Part shown: one piece after another, positions 17,850 through 25,996 of the stretch
Position numbering within the stretch: position 1 is the stretch's first letter
How the letters are laid out: every line of letters starts with the position of its first letter
NCBI GenBank assembly: GCA_036262035.1
Contig: DATAJS010000005.1
Span: forward strand, 226,110 to 290,109
DNA length: 64,000 bases
Direction of reading: 5' to 3'
Origin: Burkholderiales bacterium
GTDB lineage: Bacteria; Pseudomonadota; Gammaproteobacteria; Burkholderiales; SG8-41
Translations under genes and position numbers: made by a program
Notes under the pieces: model-generated
Seen by the model: only the letters and a program-made list of their open reading frames with translations
What the model was told of the DNA's origin: nothing
The model's database searches: none

Positions 17850-18134
17850 TCAATAAGGAGGGAAAGCAGGCGGCGGGCCGTAATAAGGCGGATACGGCTC
17901 GTTGGGCCGCGGCGGCGGCGGATAGCGCGGCGGCGGCGGGGCGGGCACGATCGGCGCGGGCGACAGCGCCTTCATGTCCGCTTCGTCGAGCCGCCACACC
18001 GTGCCGGGCTGCGGAGAGCCGTCCAGGGTCGCGGCTTCGGACGCTTTCATCGTGACGACCTCGCCGTAGCGCGGCGGCTCGGCGACGCAGGCCCCGAGCA
18101 GCGATGCAACGACCAACGGAATCAGGCAGCGCAT
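17850..18134 (-). CDS. Small proline-rich lipoprotein
   Basis: 94-residue predicted lipoprotein. The signal MRCLIPLVVASLLGAC gives lipobox L-G-A-C with Cys16. The mature N-terminal half (PRYGEVVTMKASEAATLDGSPQPGTVWRLDEADMKAL) could be a small fold, and the C-terminal 35 residues are almost all Pro, Tyr and charged residues (PPPPRYPPPPRPNEPYPPYYG), like an outer-membrane-anchored spacer. The frame is open far upstream through the divergent gene, but that extension is a shadow. The start is the ATG that opens the signal peptide. Function unknown. Confidence 0.75.
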   Translation of the reverse strand: MRCLIPLVVASLLGACVAEPPRYGEVVTMKASEAATLDGSPQPGTVWRLDEADMKALSPAPIVPAPPPPRYPPPPRPNEPYPPYYGPPPAFPPY

Positions 18135-18177
18135 GCGTGTGACCTCCGGAATGTGCGACGCTATGATAAGCCTCACC

Positions 18178-18297
18178 CGTCGTCCTGGCGTGCGCCAGGA
18201 CCCATTCGACGCGGCAGCGTCGTCCCCGCGAAGGCGGGGATCCATTCGACGCAGTAGCGTCGTCCCCGCGAAGGCGGGGATCCATTTTGAACTTGGG
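18178..18297. repeat. Three tandem 40-bp units in a divergent promoter region
   Basis: Units start at 18178, 18218 and 18258. The last two share CGTCGTCCCCGCGAAGGCGG followed by GGATCCATT; the first is diverged. They are 5'-arm fragments of the GTCATTCCCGCG repeat family and end 5 nt before the next start codon. Confidence 0.85.
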
Positions 18298-18302
18298 CCG
18301 CC

Positions 18303-19730
18303 ATGCCAACGATAGGCGAAGAAGTCGCAACTCCCCACCAAACCGTCGCCGCGCTCATCCGCCGCGCGCGCGCCGCGCAGCAGATTTACGCCCGCTACGG
18401 CCAGCAAGCGCTCGACGAGGTCGTCGCCGCCGTCGGCTGGGCGATCATGGAGCCCGCGCGCAACCGCGCGCTCGCCGAGATCGCGGTCCGCGACACCGGG
18501 CTGGGCAAGGTCGAGGACAAGATCGACAAGAACCACCGCAAAACGCTCGGGCTCCTGCGCGATCTGAAGGGCGCGGTCTCGACCGGCGTCCTCGCCGATG
18601 ACCCCGAGCGCGGAATCGTCGAGATCGCCAAACCCGTGGGCGTGGTCGCCGCGGTCGTGCCTTCGACCAATCCCGGCGCGACGCCCGCGAACAACGTGAT
18701 CAACGCGCTGAAGTGCGGCAACGCCATCATCCTGTCGCCTTCGCCCAAGGGCTACTCCACCGCCGCCCGGCTGCTCGACTACATCCACGAGGAGCTCGAT
18801 CGCGTCGGCGCGCCGCGCGACCTCGTGCAGCTCCTGCCGCACCCGGTCACCAAGGCGCTCTCGCAGGCGCTGATGCAGCAGGCGGACCTCGTCGTCGTGA
18901 CCGGCTCGCAGGCGAACGTGCGCGCCGGCTACTCGAGCGGCACGCCGGCGCTGGGCGTGGGCGCGGGCAACGTCGCGGTGATCGTCGACGCGAGCGCCGA
19001 CGTCGATGCCGCGGCCGCGAAGATCATGCGTTCCAAGATCTTCGACCACGCCACGAGCTGCTCGTCGGAGAACAGCGCGATCGTGCTCGACGCGGTGTAC
19101 GCGCGCACGATCGCCGCGCTCTTGCGCCAAGGCGGCGCACTGCTCACCGCCGAGGAGAAAGCGCAGCTCGGAAAAGCGATGTTCCCCGGCGGCAAGCTCG
19201 CGTCGGCGGTGACCGCGCAGCCGGTCTCGCGCATCTGCGCGCTCGCCGGTCTCACGCGGCCCGCGCTCGCCGCCGCGAAGTGCCTGATCGTCGAAGAGAC
19301 CGGCGCGGGACGCGAGCATCCCTTCTCCGGCGAGAAGCTCTCGCCCGTGCTCACGGTCTACCGCGCGCGCGACTTCGACGACGCGATGGCCGTCATGCGC
19401 TCGATCTACGACTACATGGGCAACGGCCACTCGTGCGGCATCCACACCGGGGACGAGTCGCACGTCCAGCGCCTCGGCCGCGAGATGACCGTGTGCCGTG
19501 TGATCGTCAACCAGGCGCACGCGATCGCCAACGGCGGCAGCTTCGACAACGGGCTGCCCTTCTCGCTGTCGATGGGCTGCGGCACGTGGGGCGGCAACAG
19601 CTTCTCCGAGAACCTCAACTACCGGCACTTCATGAACGTGACGCGCATCGTGCGGCCGATCCCGCCTCGCGAGCCTTCCGTCGAGGACGTCTTCCACGAG
19701 TACTGGGCGAAACACAAGATCAAAGCATGA
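18303..19730 (+). CDS. Acylating aldehyde dehydrogenase (SauS-like)
   Basis: 475-residue aldehyde dehydrogenase of the CoA-acylating group. Features are GVVAAVVPSTNPGATPANN (residues about 113-131), KCGNAIILSPSP, the nucleotide loop TGSQANVRAGYSSGTPALGVGAGNVAVIVDA, and the nucleophile Cys253 in HATSCSSEN. The overall pattern resembles sulfoacetaldehyde dehydrogenase (acylating) SauS and related acyl-CoA reductases. The next gene is an AMP-forming CoA ligase, the same order as sauS-sauT of sulfoacetate catabolism, so an acid to acyl-CoA to aldehyde route is plausible. The real substrate is unproven. The region just before the ATG is a tandem repeat. Confidence 0.85.
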   Translation: MPTIGEEVATPHQTVAALIRRARAAQQIYARYGQQALDEVVAAVGWAIMEPARNRALAEIAVRDTGLGKVEDKIDKNHRKTLGLLRDLKGAVSTGVLADDPERGIVEIAKPVGVVAAVVPSTNPGATPANNVINALKCGNAIILSPSPKGYSTAARLLDYIHEELDRVGAPRDLVQLLPHPVTKALSQALMQQADLVVVTGSQANVRAGYSSGTPALGVGAGNVAVIVDASADVDAAAAKIMRSKIFDHATSCSSENSAIVLDAVYARTIAALLRQGGALLTAEEKAQLGKAMFPGGKLASAVTAQPVSRICALAGLTRPALAAAKCLIVEETGAGREHPFSGEKLSPVLTVYRARDFDDAMAVMRSIYDYMGNGHSCGIHTGDESHVQRLGREMTVCRVIVNQAHAIANGGSFDNGLPFSLSMGCGTWGGNSFSENLNYRHFMNVTRIVRPIPPREPSVEDVFHEYWAKHKIKA

Positions 19731-19887
19731 ACACGGAGGGACACGGAGGGCACGGAGGGCACGGAGGAACGCGGAGGAGAAGCGAAACGATTAGGCGTCG
19801 TCCATGCGTCGTCGCGTGCGGTGATAATGTTGTGAGCGTGCGAGGTGATATCGATTTCCTCCGTGTCCTCCGTGTCCTCCGTGTTGA
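19729..19887. repeat. CACGGAGG inverted-repeat element
   Basis: The left arm has four close copies of CACGGAGG(G) between 19729 and 19775, and the right arm (19854-19885) has the complement TCCTCCGTG three times. The 80-nt centre is unrelated and contains no ORF. It starts at the aldehyde dehydrogenase stop and fills the gap before the ligase gene. Confidence 0.85.
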
Positions 19888-19906
19888 AGCTTTTTGCTTT
19901 TAAAAC

Positions 19907-21415
19907 ATGAAGACGATCCGCGAGTACGTCGATAAGCGAGCTACCGAGACGCCCGACGCGACTTATCTCATCGCGCCCGAGACCGGCGCGGCGATGACGT
20001 ACGGCGAGCTCAGGCGCGCGTCGGTCGAGCTCGCGCGATTCCTCGGCTCGCGCGGCCTCGCCAGGGGCGACAAGGTCGCTCTGATGCTGCACAACAGCTA
20101 CCAGACCGCGCGCCTCCTGATCGGCGTGATGTACGCGGGCTACACCGTCGCGCCGCTCAACCTCGTCGCGCAGCAGAGCCAGATCGTGTACGTGCTCGAT
20201 CACTCGGACACCGTCCTCGTGTTCACGAGCGCCGAGCTCGAGCCGCGGCTCAGAGAAGCGCTGACTGCGGTTACGCGCGAGATTCAGGTGGTGGTGATCG
20301 ATCCGGATTCGACGACGGAGCTGCAGGCGGGGGCGCCTGCGCCACAGCCTCTGCATGCAGTCGCCGAAGACGACGACGCATTGCTGATGTACACCTCCGG
20401 CACCACCGGCGTGCCCAAAGGCGTGCTCCACACCCACGGCAGCGTGGTCGCGGGCGGCGTGTACACGAGCGAGGCGCATCGCCTCGGACCGTCCGACCGC
20501 GTGCTGTGCGCGCTGCCGCTGTATCACATCAACGGCCAGATCGTGACCGCGGTCGCGCCGCTGGTGCACGGCGGAAGCGTGGTGATGCCGCATCGCTTTT
20601 CGGTCGGCCATTACTGGGAGCTCGTCGCTGCGCACGCGTGCACGTGGATCAACGTGGTGCCGACGATCATCGCTTACCTCCTGAACGCGCCCGCGCCGCG
20701 CGAGCGCGGGCTCGACGTCTCGCGCGTGAAGTTCTGCCGCTCGGCGTCGGCGCCGCTGCCGCCCGAGCTGCACCGCGCGTTCGAGACGAAGTTCGGCATC
20801 GGCATCATCGAGACCTTCGGCATGACCGAGACCAACGCGCCGTGCTTCACCAATCCTTACGACGCAGACAAACGCAAGGTCGGCAGCCCCGGGCAGGCCT
20901 ACGGCAACGACGCGAAGATCGTCGATCCCGCGACGCTCGCGACTCTGCCGCCGGGTGCGGTCGGCGAGATCATGCTGCGCGGCGCGAACGTGATGAAGGG
21001 CTACTACAAGGACGCGCAGGCGACCGCCAAGACGCTGCACGCGGACGGCTGGATGCACTCGGGCGACCTCGCCTATATGGACGAAGAAGGATTCGTGTTC
21101 GTCACCGGCCGCATCAAGGAGCTCATCATCAAGGGCGGCGAGAACATCGCCCCGCGCGAGATCGACGAAGCGCTGCTCGAGCATCCGGCGGTGCTCGAAG
21201 CGGCCGCGGTCGGCATCCCCGACGCGCTGTACGGCCAGGACATCATGGCGTGCGTGGTGCTCAAGCCCGATGCCGCATGCTCCACCGCCGACCTCGACGC
21301 GCACTGCCTGAGCGTGCTCGGGCGCTTCAAGTCGCCCAGGCAGATCCGCATCGTCGAGACGCTGCCCAAAGGCCCGTCGGGCAAGGTCCAGCGTCTGAAG
21401 CTGCTCGAGCTCTGA
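19907..21415 (+). CDS. AMP-forming acyl-CoA ligase (SauT-like)
   Basis: 502-residue adenylate-forming ligase. The phosphate loop is LLMYTSGTTGVPKGVLHTHG near residue 160. Other motifs are ALPLYHINGQ, IETFGMTETNAP (A5), WMHSGDLAYMDEEGFVFVTGRIKELIIKGGENIAPREIDEAL (A7-A8), and a C-terminal PKGPSGKVQRLKL with the catalytic lysine. It activates a carboxylic acid to an acyl-CoA via the acyl-adenylate. With the upstream acylating dehydrogenase it forms a reversible acid/acyl-CoA/aldehyde module; sulfoacetate is one candidate substrate (inference). Its stop overlaps the next ATG by one base (TGATG). Confidence 0.9.
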   Translation: MKTIREYVDKRATETPDATYLIAPETGAAMTYGELRRASVELARFLGSRGLARGDKVALMLHNSYQTARLLIGVMYAGYTVAPLNLVAQQSQIVYVLDHSDTVLVFTSAELEPRLREALTAVTREIQVVVIDPDSTTELQAGAPAPQPLHAVAEDDDALLMYTSGTTGVPKGVLHTHGSVVAGGVYTSEAHRLGPSDRVLCALPLYHINGQIVTAVAPLVHGGSVVMPHRFSVGHYWELVAAHACTWINVVPTIIAYLLNAPAPRERGLDVSRVKFCRSASAPLPPELHRAFETKFGIGIIETFGMTETNAPCFTNPYDADKRKVGSPGQAYGNDAKIVDPATLATLPPGAVGEIMLRGANVMKGYYKDAQATAKTLHADGWMHSGDLAYMDEEGFVFVTGRIKELIIKGGENIAPREIDEALLEHPAVLEAAAVGIPDALYGQDIMACVVLKPDAACSTADLDAHCLSVLGRFKSPRQIRIVETLPKGPSGKVQRLKLLEL

Positions 21416-22029
21416 TGGGGCTGTACCAGCGGTACCTGCTGCCACGGCTGATCGACCTCGCGATGCGCGTGTCGGAGGTCAGGCGCTATCGTGCGCTGAT
21501 CGTGCCGCGCGCGCACGGCGACGTGCTCGAGCTCGGCATCGGCTCGGCGCTCAACCTGCCTTACTACGGCGCGCACGTGCAGCGCCTCGAAGGTGTCGAC
21601 CCCTCGGTCGAGCTCCTCGCAATGGCTCAGCACCGCGCGTGCGATGCGCCGTTCGAGATCGAGCTCCTGCCCTCGCCCGCCGAATCGCTGCCGCTCGCCG
21701 ATGCGTCGTTCGATTGCGTGGTGACGACCTTCACGCTGTGCAGCGTCGGCGATCCCGCCGCCGCGATGCGCGAAGCGCGGCGGGTGCTCAAACCCGGCGG
21801 CAGGCTCCTCTTCGCCGAGCACGGGCTCGCGCCCGAGGAGAGCGTGCGGCGCTGGCAGCACCGGCTCAACCCGGTGTGGCGCAAGCTCGCGGGCGGCTGC
21901 AACCTCGATCGCCGGATCGACGACATCGTCGAACAGGCCGGCTTCACGTTGGGCGACATACAGCGCGGCTACGCCCGCGGGCCGCGGCCGTTCGCTTACA
22001 TCTACTGCGGCGAGGCGCGCGCGAGTTAA
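21415..22029 (+). CDS. Class I SAM-dependent methyltransferase
   Basis: 204-residue methyltransferase, translationally coupled to the ligase (TGATG). Motif I is DVLELGIGSALNLPYY near residue 36, with GVDPSVELLAMA as motif II, then PAESLPLADASFDCVVTTFTLCSVGDP and RRVLKPGGRLLFAEHG. This is the layout of the UbiE/phospholipid N-methyltransferase-like group, including the LNPVWRKLAGGCNLDR segment often seen in METTL7-like proteins. The N-terminal segment (LYQRYLLPRLIDLAMR) is amphipathic and could touch the membrane. The substrate is unknown. Confidence 0.87.
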   Translation: MGLYQRYLLPRLIDLAMRVSEVRRYRALIVPRAHGDVLELGIGSALNLPYYGAHVQRLEGVDPSVELLAMAQHRACDAPFEIELLPSPAESLPLADASFDCVVTTFTLCSVGDPAAAMREARRVLKPGGRLLFAEHGLAPEESVRRWQHRLNPVWRKLAGGCNLDRRIDDIVEQAGFTLGDIQRGYARGPRPFAYIYCGEARAS

Positions 22030-22040
22030 CGTGAAAATGG

Positions 22041-22135
22041 GTCCCGGATCTCATGCGCTACCGCGCACAGGTCCGGGACGCCGCGACGATCGTCGCGGCG
22101 GCATGCACCTTGCAGCAAGGCGGTATCCGATACCG
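22041..22135. repeat. Three consecutive hairpins before the yihY-like gene
   Basis: First, GTCCCGGA (22041-22048) pairs with TCCGGGAC (22072-22079). Second, a perfect 22-bp palindrome lies at 22079-22100, centred on GACGATCGTC. Third, CGGTATC / GATACCG lies at 22121-22135. The last ends 15 nt before the ATG. No T run follows, so this may be a leader structure or REP remnants rather than a terminator. Confidence 0.7.
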
Positions 22136-22149
22136 GCCAAGGTGTGCAG

Positions 22150-23382
22150 ATGAACGTGAAGCAGGCATGGGCGCTCGCCAGGCAGAGCATGAGCTCGTGG
22201 TCCGAGGATTACGCGCCGAGCATGGGTGCGGCGCTCTCCTACTACACCCTGTTCTCGATCGCGCCGCTGCTCATCATCGTCATCGCGGTCGCCGGCATCT
22301 TCTTCGGCGCGGACGCGGTGCAAGGCGTGATCTTCGCGCAGCTCCAGTCGCTGATGGGGCAGGAAGCCGCCGAGGCGATACAGGACATGCTCGCGACCAC
22401 GAGCGATCCCGCGGCCGGCGGCATCGCGACGATCGTCAGCGTGGCCGGTCTCGCGATCGGCGCGACGACGGTGTTCAACGAGCTGCAGAACGACCTCGAC
22501 CGCATCTGGCGCGCGCCGGCGCGCGAGCGCTCGAGCGGGATCTGGACGCTGCTGCGTACGCGCCTGCTCTCGTTCGGGATGATCCTCGCGGTGGCCTTCC
22601 TGTTGACGGTATCGCTCGTCACTTCGGCGGCGCTGGCGACCATCGGCAAGTGGTGGGACGGCTGGTTCGGCGCGTGGGAAGGCGTGGCCTACGTGCTCGA
22701 CGTGGCGATCAACTTCGGCATGCTCACGCTCATCTTCGCCCTCATCTACAAGATGATCCCGCGCGTTCACGTCGCGTGGCGCGACGTGTGGGTCGGGGCC
22801 GGCGTCACCTCGGCGCTCTTCGTGCTGGGCAAGTTCCTGATCGGCCTCTACATCGGCAAGAGCGACATGACCTCGTCGTTCGGCGCGGCGGGCTCGATGG
22901 TGCTCGTGATGGTGTGGGTCTACTGGTCGGCGCAGATCTTTCTCTTCGGCGCCGAGTTCACGTGGACGTACGCGAACCTGTACGGGTCGCGCAAGGAAGT
23001 CGCGAAGCGCGAAGGGACCGTGCCGGGCGCGCCGCAGGAAGTGCCTGCGAAGAGCGTGGAGAACACCGGCGCACCGGCCGCCGACGCAGGCAGCGCCAAG
23101 CCGCGCGCGCCCAGAGCGACCGACATGCCGCCGATCCCCATCGGCACCGCGCCGCTGACGACGCGCCGCGCCGAGCCGCCTTACCCCGTCGCGCCGACGA
23201 GCATCACGACGGCAGCGATCGCGCCGGAAGACGCGAGCGTTCGAACGTCGGGCAGGAACAAGCACATCGCGGTGGAAATCGCGCTATCGACCGCGCTGGC
23301 GATCGGCATCGGCGTGGCGGCCAGGCTCCACGGGTTCAGACGCCTGTTCAGGCATCACGGCAACGGCAAGGTGACGGCCTGA
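22150..23382 (+). CDS. YihY/BrkB-family inner membrane protein
   Basis: 410-residue membrane protein. The family hallmark EDYAPSMGAALSYYTLFSIAPLLIIVIAVAG is near the N-terminus, with further helices around 95, 140, 185, 215 and 250 and the end signature GAAGSMVLVMVWVYWSAQIFLFGAEFTWTYANLYGSR. After about residue 285 comes an Ala/Pro-rich cytoplasmic tail and an extra hydrophobic helix near the C-terminus (IALSTALAIGIGVAARL), unusual for the family. I chose the ATG at 22150 over the GTG at 22144 because AAGG lies seven nt before it. The family was once called ribonuclease BN in error; its function is not settled. Confidence 0.9.
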   Translation: MNVKQAWALARQSMSSWSEDYAPSMGAALSYYTLFSIAPLLIIVIAVAGIFFGADAVQGVIFAQLQSLMGQEAAEAIQDMLATTSDPAAGGIATIVSVAGLAIGATTVFNELQNDLDRIWRAPARERSSGIWTLLRTRLLSFGMILAVAFLLTVSLVTSAALATIGKWWDGWFGAWEGVAYVLDVAINFGMLTLIFALIYKMIPRVHVAWRDVWVGAGVTSALFVLGKFLIGLYIGKSDMTSSFGAAGSMVLVMVWVYWSAQIFLFGAEFTWTYANLYGSRKEVAKREGTVPGAPQEVPAKSVENTGAPAADAGSAKPRAPRATDMPPIPIGTAPLTTRRAEPPYPVAPTSITTAAIAPEDASVRTSGRNKHIAVEIALSTALAIGIGVAARLHGFRRLFRHHGNGKVTA

Positions 23383-23388
23383 CAGGCC

Positions 23389-23504
23389 GTCATCCCCGCG
23401 AAGAGCCTGCCCCCGAATGCTTTAGTCGGGGGCGGGGATCCATTTTGACGTAGCCCGAAAATGGATTCCCGATCACTTCGCGCTGGCGCGCGGTCGGGAA
23501 TGAC
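23389..23504. repeat. REP-like element, GTCATTCCCGCG family, copy 2, with internal hairpin
   Basis: Same ends and inner ATCCATTTT / AAAATGGAT pair as copy 1. The 5' arm is interrupted after GCGAA by a hairpin GCCCCCGA / TCGGGGGC with a 9-nt loop. It lies between convergent yihY-like and ppa genes. Confidence 0.85.
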
Positions 23505-23509
23505 GGTAC

Positions 23510-24052
23510 CTAGAAGTTCGCCGGGCGTTCGTTGAATCTCTGGACGCTCTCGACCACGAGCCGCTTGGCCAGCGCGCTGTCCCCCCAGCCTTTCAGACGC
23601 ATCCACTTCCCTTCTTCCAGATCCTTGTAGTGCGAGAAGAAGTGCTCGATCTGCCGCATCAGCCCCGGCGGCACGTCCGACACTTCGTTCACCCCGTTGT
23701 ATTGCGGCGCGATCTTCGGCAGCGGCACGCACAGGATCTTCTCGTCGCCGCCGGCGTCGTCCTCGGTCTCGAGCACGCCGACCGTGCGGCACGCGATCAC
23801 CGTCCCCGCGATGAGGGGTATGGGCGTGATCACCAGCGCGTCGAGCGGATCGCCGTCGTTGGACAGCGTGTGCGGGACGAAGCCGTAGTTGCACGGGTAG
23901 TGCATGGGGGTGGCGAGAAAGCGGTCCACGAGAAGCGCGCCCGAGGCTTTCTCGAATTCGAACTTGATGCCCGGACCGTAGGCCGGGATCTCGATGACCA
24001 CGTAGAGCTCGTCGGGAACGCGCGGACCGGTCGGGAGTTTTTCGAGCTGCAT
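23510..24052 (-). CDS. ppa: Inorganic pyrophosphatase
   Basis: 180-residue family I soluble pyrophosphatase, which hydrolyses pyrophosphate to phosphate in the cytoplasm and pulls biosynthetic reactions forward. Active-site blocks are present: YVVIEIPAYGPGIKFEFEK, the MHYPCNYGFVPHTLSNDGDPLDALV signature (DxDPxD), VGVLETEDDAGGDEKILCVP, and HFFSHYKDLEEGKWMRLKGWGD. Length and motifs match E. coli Ppa. It is monocistronic and divergent from the PQQ dehydrogenase gene. It fits the strong phosphate and polyphosphate theme further along the window. Confidence 0.97.
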   Translation of the reverse strand: MQLEKLPTGPRVPDELYVVIEIPAYGPGIKFEFEKASGALLVDRFLATPMHYPCNYGFVPHTLSNDGDPLDALVITPIPLIAGTVIACRTVGVLETEDDAGGDEKILCVPLPKIAPQYNGVNEVSDVPPGLMRQIEHFFSHYKDLEEGKWMRLKGWGDSALAKRLVVESVQRFNERPANF

Positions 24053-24195
24053 GCTGGTAGGGAGGGCGAAAAAGGGTCGCCATGATACATGCGATTTGCT
24101 TGCCGGGCACCGCGGTCCCGGTGCACTATTGATTCGCGCGCCCCATAACGATAAAGCTCAGCGACCGGCGCCACGTCCAAAAACGGAGGAGCCAA

Positions 24196-25899
24196 ATGCT
24201 CAAGGTCGCATCCACCGCGGCGGCGCTTTGCGCGGCCGCATCCGCCGCGCTTGCGTTTTCCGTACTGTCCACCCCCGCCGCGAACGCCCAGTCCCTCGCC
24301 GATCTCGCCAACGACGAGAAGAGCACCGACAACGTGCTCACCTACGGGATGGGCTATTCGCAGAACCGCTTTTCCCCGCTCAAGCAGATCCACAAGGGCA
24401 ACGTGAAGCGCCTCGTCCCGGTATGGAGCGTATCGCTGTCGAGCAACCTCGGCGAGCAGGGTCAGCCGCTGGTGCACGACGGTGTGCTCTACGCGGGCAA
24501 CGCCGAGTACACGGTCGCCATCGACATCGACAGCGGCAAGCAGCTCTGGCGCACGCCGGTCGGCTTCGATCCGCAGGTGCCGCGCGTGGTGTGCTGCGGC
24601 CAGTCGCTCAAAGGCATCGCGATCTACAACGGCAAGATCTTCCGCGGCACGCTCGACGCGCACATCGTCGCGCTCGACGCGAAGACCGGCAAACAGGTGT
24701 GGAAGACCCAGGTCGCCGACTGGAAGAACGGCTTCTCGATCACCAGCGCGCCGCAGGTCGCGAACGGCGTGGTGATGACCGGCATCTCGGGCGCCGAGTT
24801 CGGGATCCGCGGCTTCATCGACGGCTACGATCCGGAGACCGGCAAGCAGCTCTGGCGCCGCTACACCGTCCCCGCACCGGGCGAGAAAGGCAGCGAAACG
24901 TGGCCCAAGGACGATTCCTGGACGCGCGGCGGCGGCTCGACGTGGATGACCGGCTCGTACGATCCTGAGCTCGACCTCGTCTACTGGGGCACCGGCAACG
25001 CAGGGCCGTGGGATCCGCGCGGACGCCCCGGCGACAACCTCTATACCGCGTCGCTGCTCGCGATCAAACCCAAGACCGGCGAGATCGCGTGGCACTACCA
25101 GCTCGTGCCCAACGAGATGTTCGACCTCGACGCGACGTGGGAATGGATCCTCGGCGACCTCAACGTCAACGGCAGCAAGCGCAAAGTGGCGATGCACATG
25201 AGCCGCGGCGGTTTCCTGTACGTCGTCGATCGCGCCAACGGTCAGCTCGTCTCGGCGCAGCCGTTCGAGAAGATCAACTGGGCGACGCACGTCGACATGA
25301 AGACCGGCCGCCCGGTCGAGTCGGATATCTCGAAGAAGATGCGCGCCGGCGAGCAGATCGAGCTGTGGCCCGGGCAGTGGGGCGCGAAGAACTGGTCGCA
25401 CGCGGCATTCGATCAGAGCAAAGGTCTGCTCTATGCGAACACCATGCACCATTCGCGGCTGGTCAAGTTCGCGCCGGTCGAATACAAGGTCGGCCAGCGC
25501 TATGTCGGCTTCGAGAACCGGCCGGTGCCGGATCGTCCCAAGGACGAGCCGATCGCGCACATGGACGCGGTCGATCCGCTGACCGGCAAGGCGAAGTGGC
25601 GCACGCCGATCATGGACATCCCGCACTACTCGGCGATGCTGGCGACCGCGAGCGGCCTGCTCTTCACCGGCAAGGAGACCGGCGAGTTCATCGCGGTCGA
25701 CGCCGACACCGGCAAGACGCTGTGGCAGTTCCAGACCAGCTCGGGAATCAACGCCCAGCCGATCACCTACACCCACAAGGGCAAGCAGTACGTCAGCGTG
25801 CAGGTCGGGGTCGGCGGGGTGAACGTCGCGCGGATGGGCGCTCAGCTTGCGAACGTGCCGCGGGGCGGGTCGGTCTGGACGTTCGCGCTGGTGGATTGA
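24196..25899 (+). CDS. PQQ-dependent alcohol dehydrogenase, lanthanide-type ligand set
   Basis: 567-residue periplasmic eight-bladed quinoprotein with a signal peptide ending ANAQSLADL. The vicinal disulfide is Cys133-Cys134 (VVCCGQ). Metal ligands by alignment to methanol and ethanol dehydrogenases are Glu201, Asn268 (GTGN) and the catalytic Asp310. Asp312 follows in an FDLD segment, i.e. the D-x-D signature of lanthanide-dependent enzymes (XoxF/PedH type); calcium enzymes have a small residue there. Tryptophan-docking repeats (GKQLW, GKQVWK, GKTLWQF) are regular. No cytochrome or PQQ synthesis gene is adjacent. The alcohol substrate is unknown. Confidence 0.9.
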   Translation: MLKVASTAAALCAAASAALAFSVLSTPAANAQSLADLANDEKSTDNVLTYGMGYSQNRFSPLKQIHKGNVKRLVPVWSVSLSSNLGEQGQPLVHDGVLYAGNAEYTVAIDIDSGKQLWRTPVGFDPQVPRVVCCGQSLKGIAIYNGKIFRGTLDAHIVALDAKTGKQVWKTQVADWKNGFSITSAPQVANGVVMTGISGAEFGIRGFIDGYDPETGKQLWRRYTVPAPGEKGSETWPKDDSWTRGGGSTWMTGSYDPELDLVYWGTGNAGPWDPRGRPGDNLYTASLLAIKPKTGEIAWHYQLVPNEMFDLDATWEWILGDLNVNGSKRKVAMHMSRGGFLYVVDRANGQLVSAQPFEKINWATHVDMKTGRPVESDISKKMRAGEQIELWPGQWGAKNWSHAAFDQSKGLLYANTMHHSRLVKFAPVEYKVGQRYVGFENRPVPDRPKDEPIAHMDAVDPLTGKAKWRTPIMDIPHYSAMLATASGLLFTGKETGEFIAVDADTGKTLWQFQTSSGINAQPITYTHKGKQYVSVQVGVGGVNVARMGAQLANVPRGGSVWTFALVD

Positions 25900-25904
25900 T
25901 GACC

Positions 25905-25989
25905 GTCATTCCCGCGGAGACGGGAATCCATTTTGACTCGGCGGTTTGAAATGGATTCCCGATCGCCCGCTACCGGGGTCGGGAATGAC
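25905..25989. repeat. REP-like element, GTCATTCCCGCG family, copy 3
   Basis: 85 bp from GTCATTCCCGCGG to CGGGAATGAC with inner ATCCATTTT / AAATGGATT. It begins 5 nt after the PQQ dehydrogenase stop and ends 7 nt before the stop of the convergent small gene. Confidence 0.85.
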
Positions 25990-25996
25990 CAAGCCT

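Noticed and set aside
18303-21415. Firm assignment of sauS and sauT
   Set aside because: Both families include enzymes for other acids, and the transporter and Xsc genes that would confirm sulfoacetate use are not in the window.
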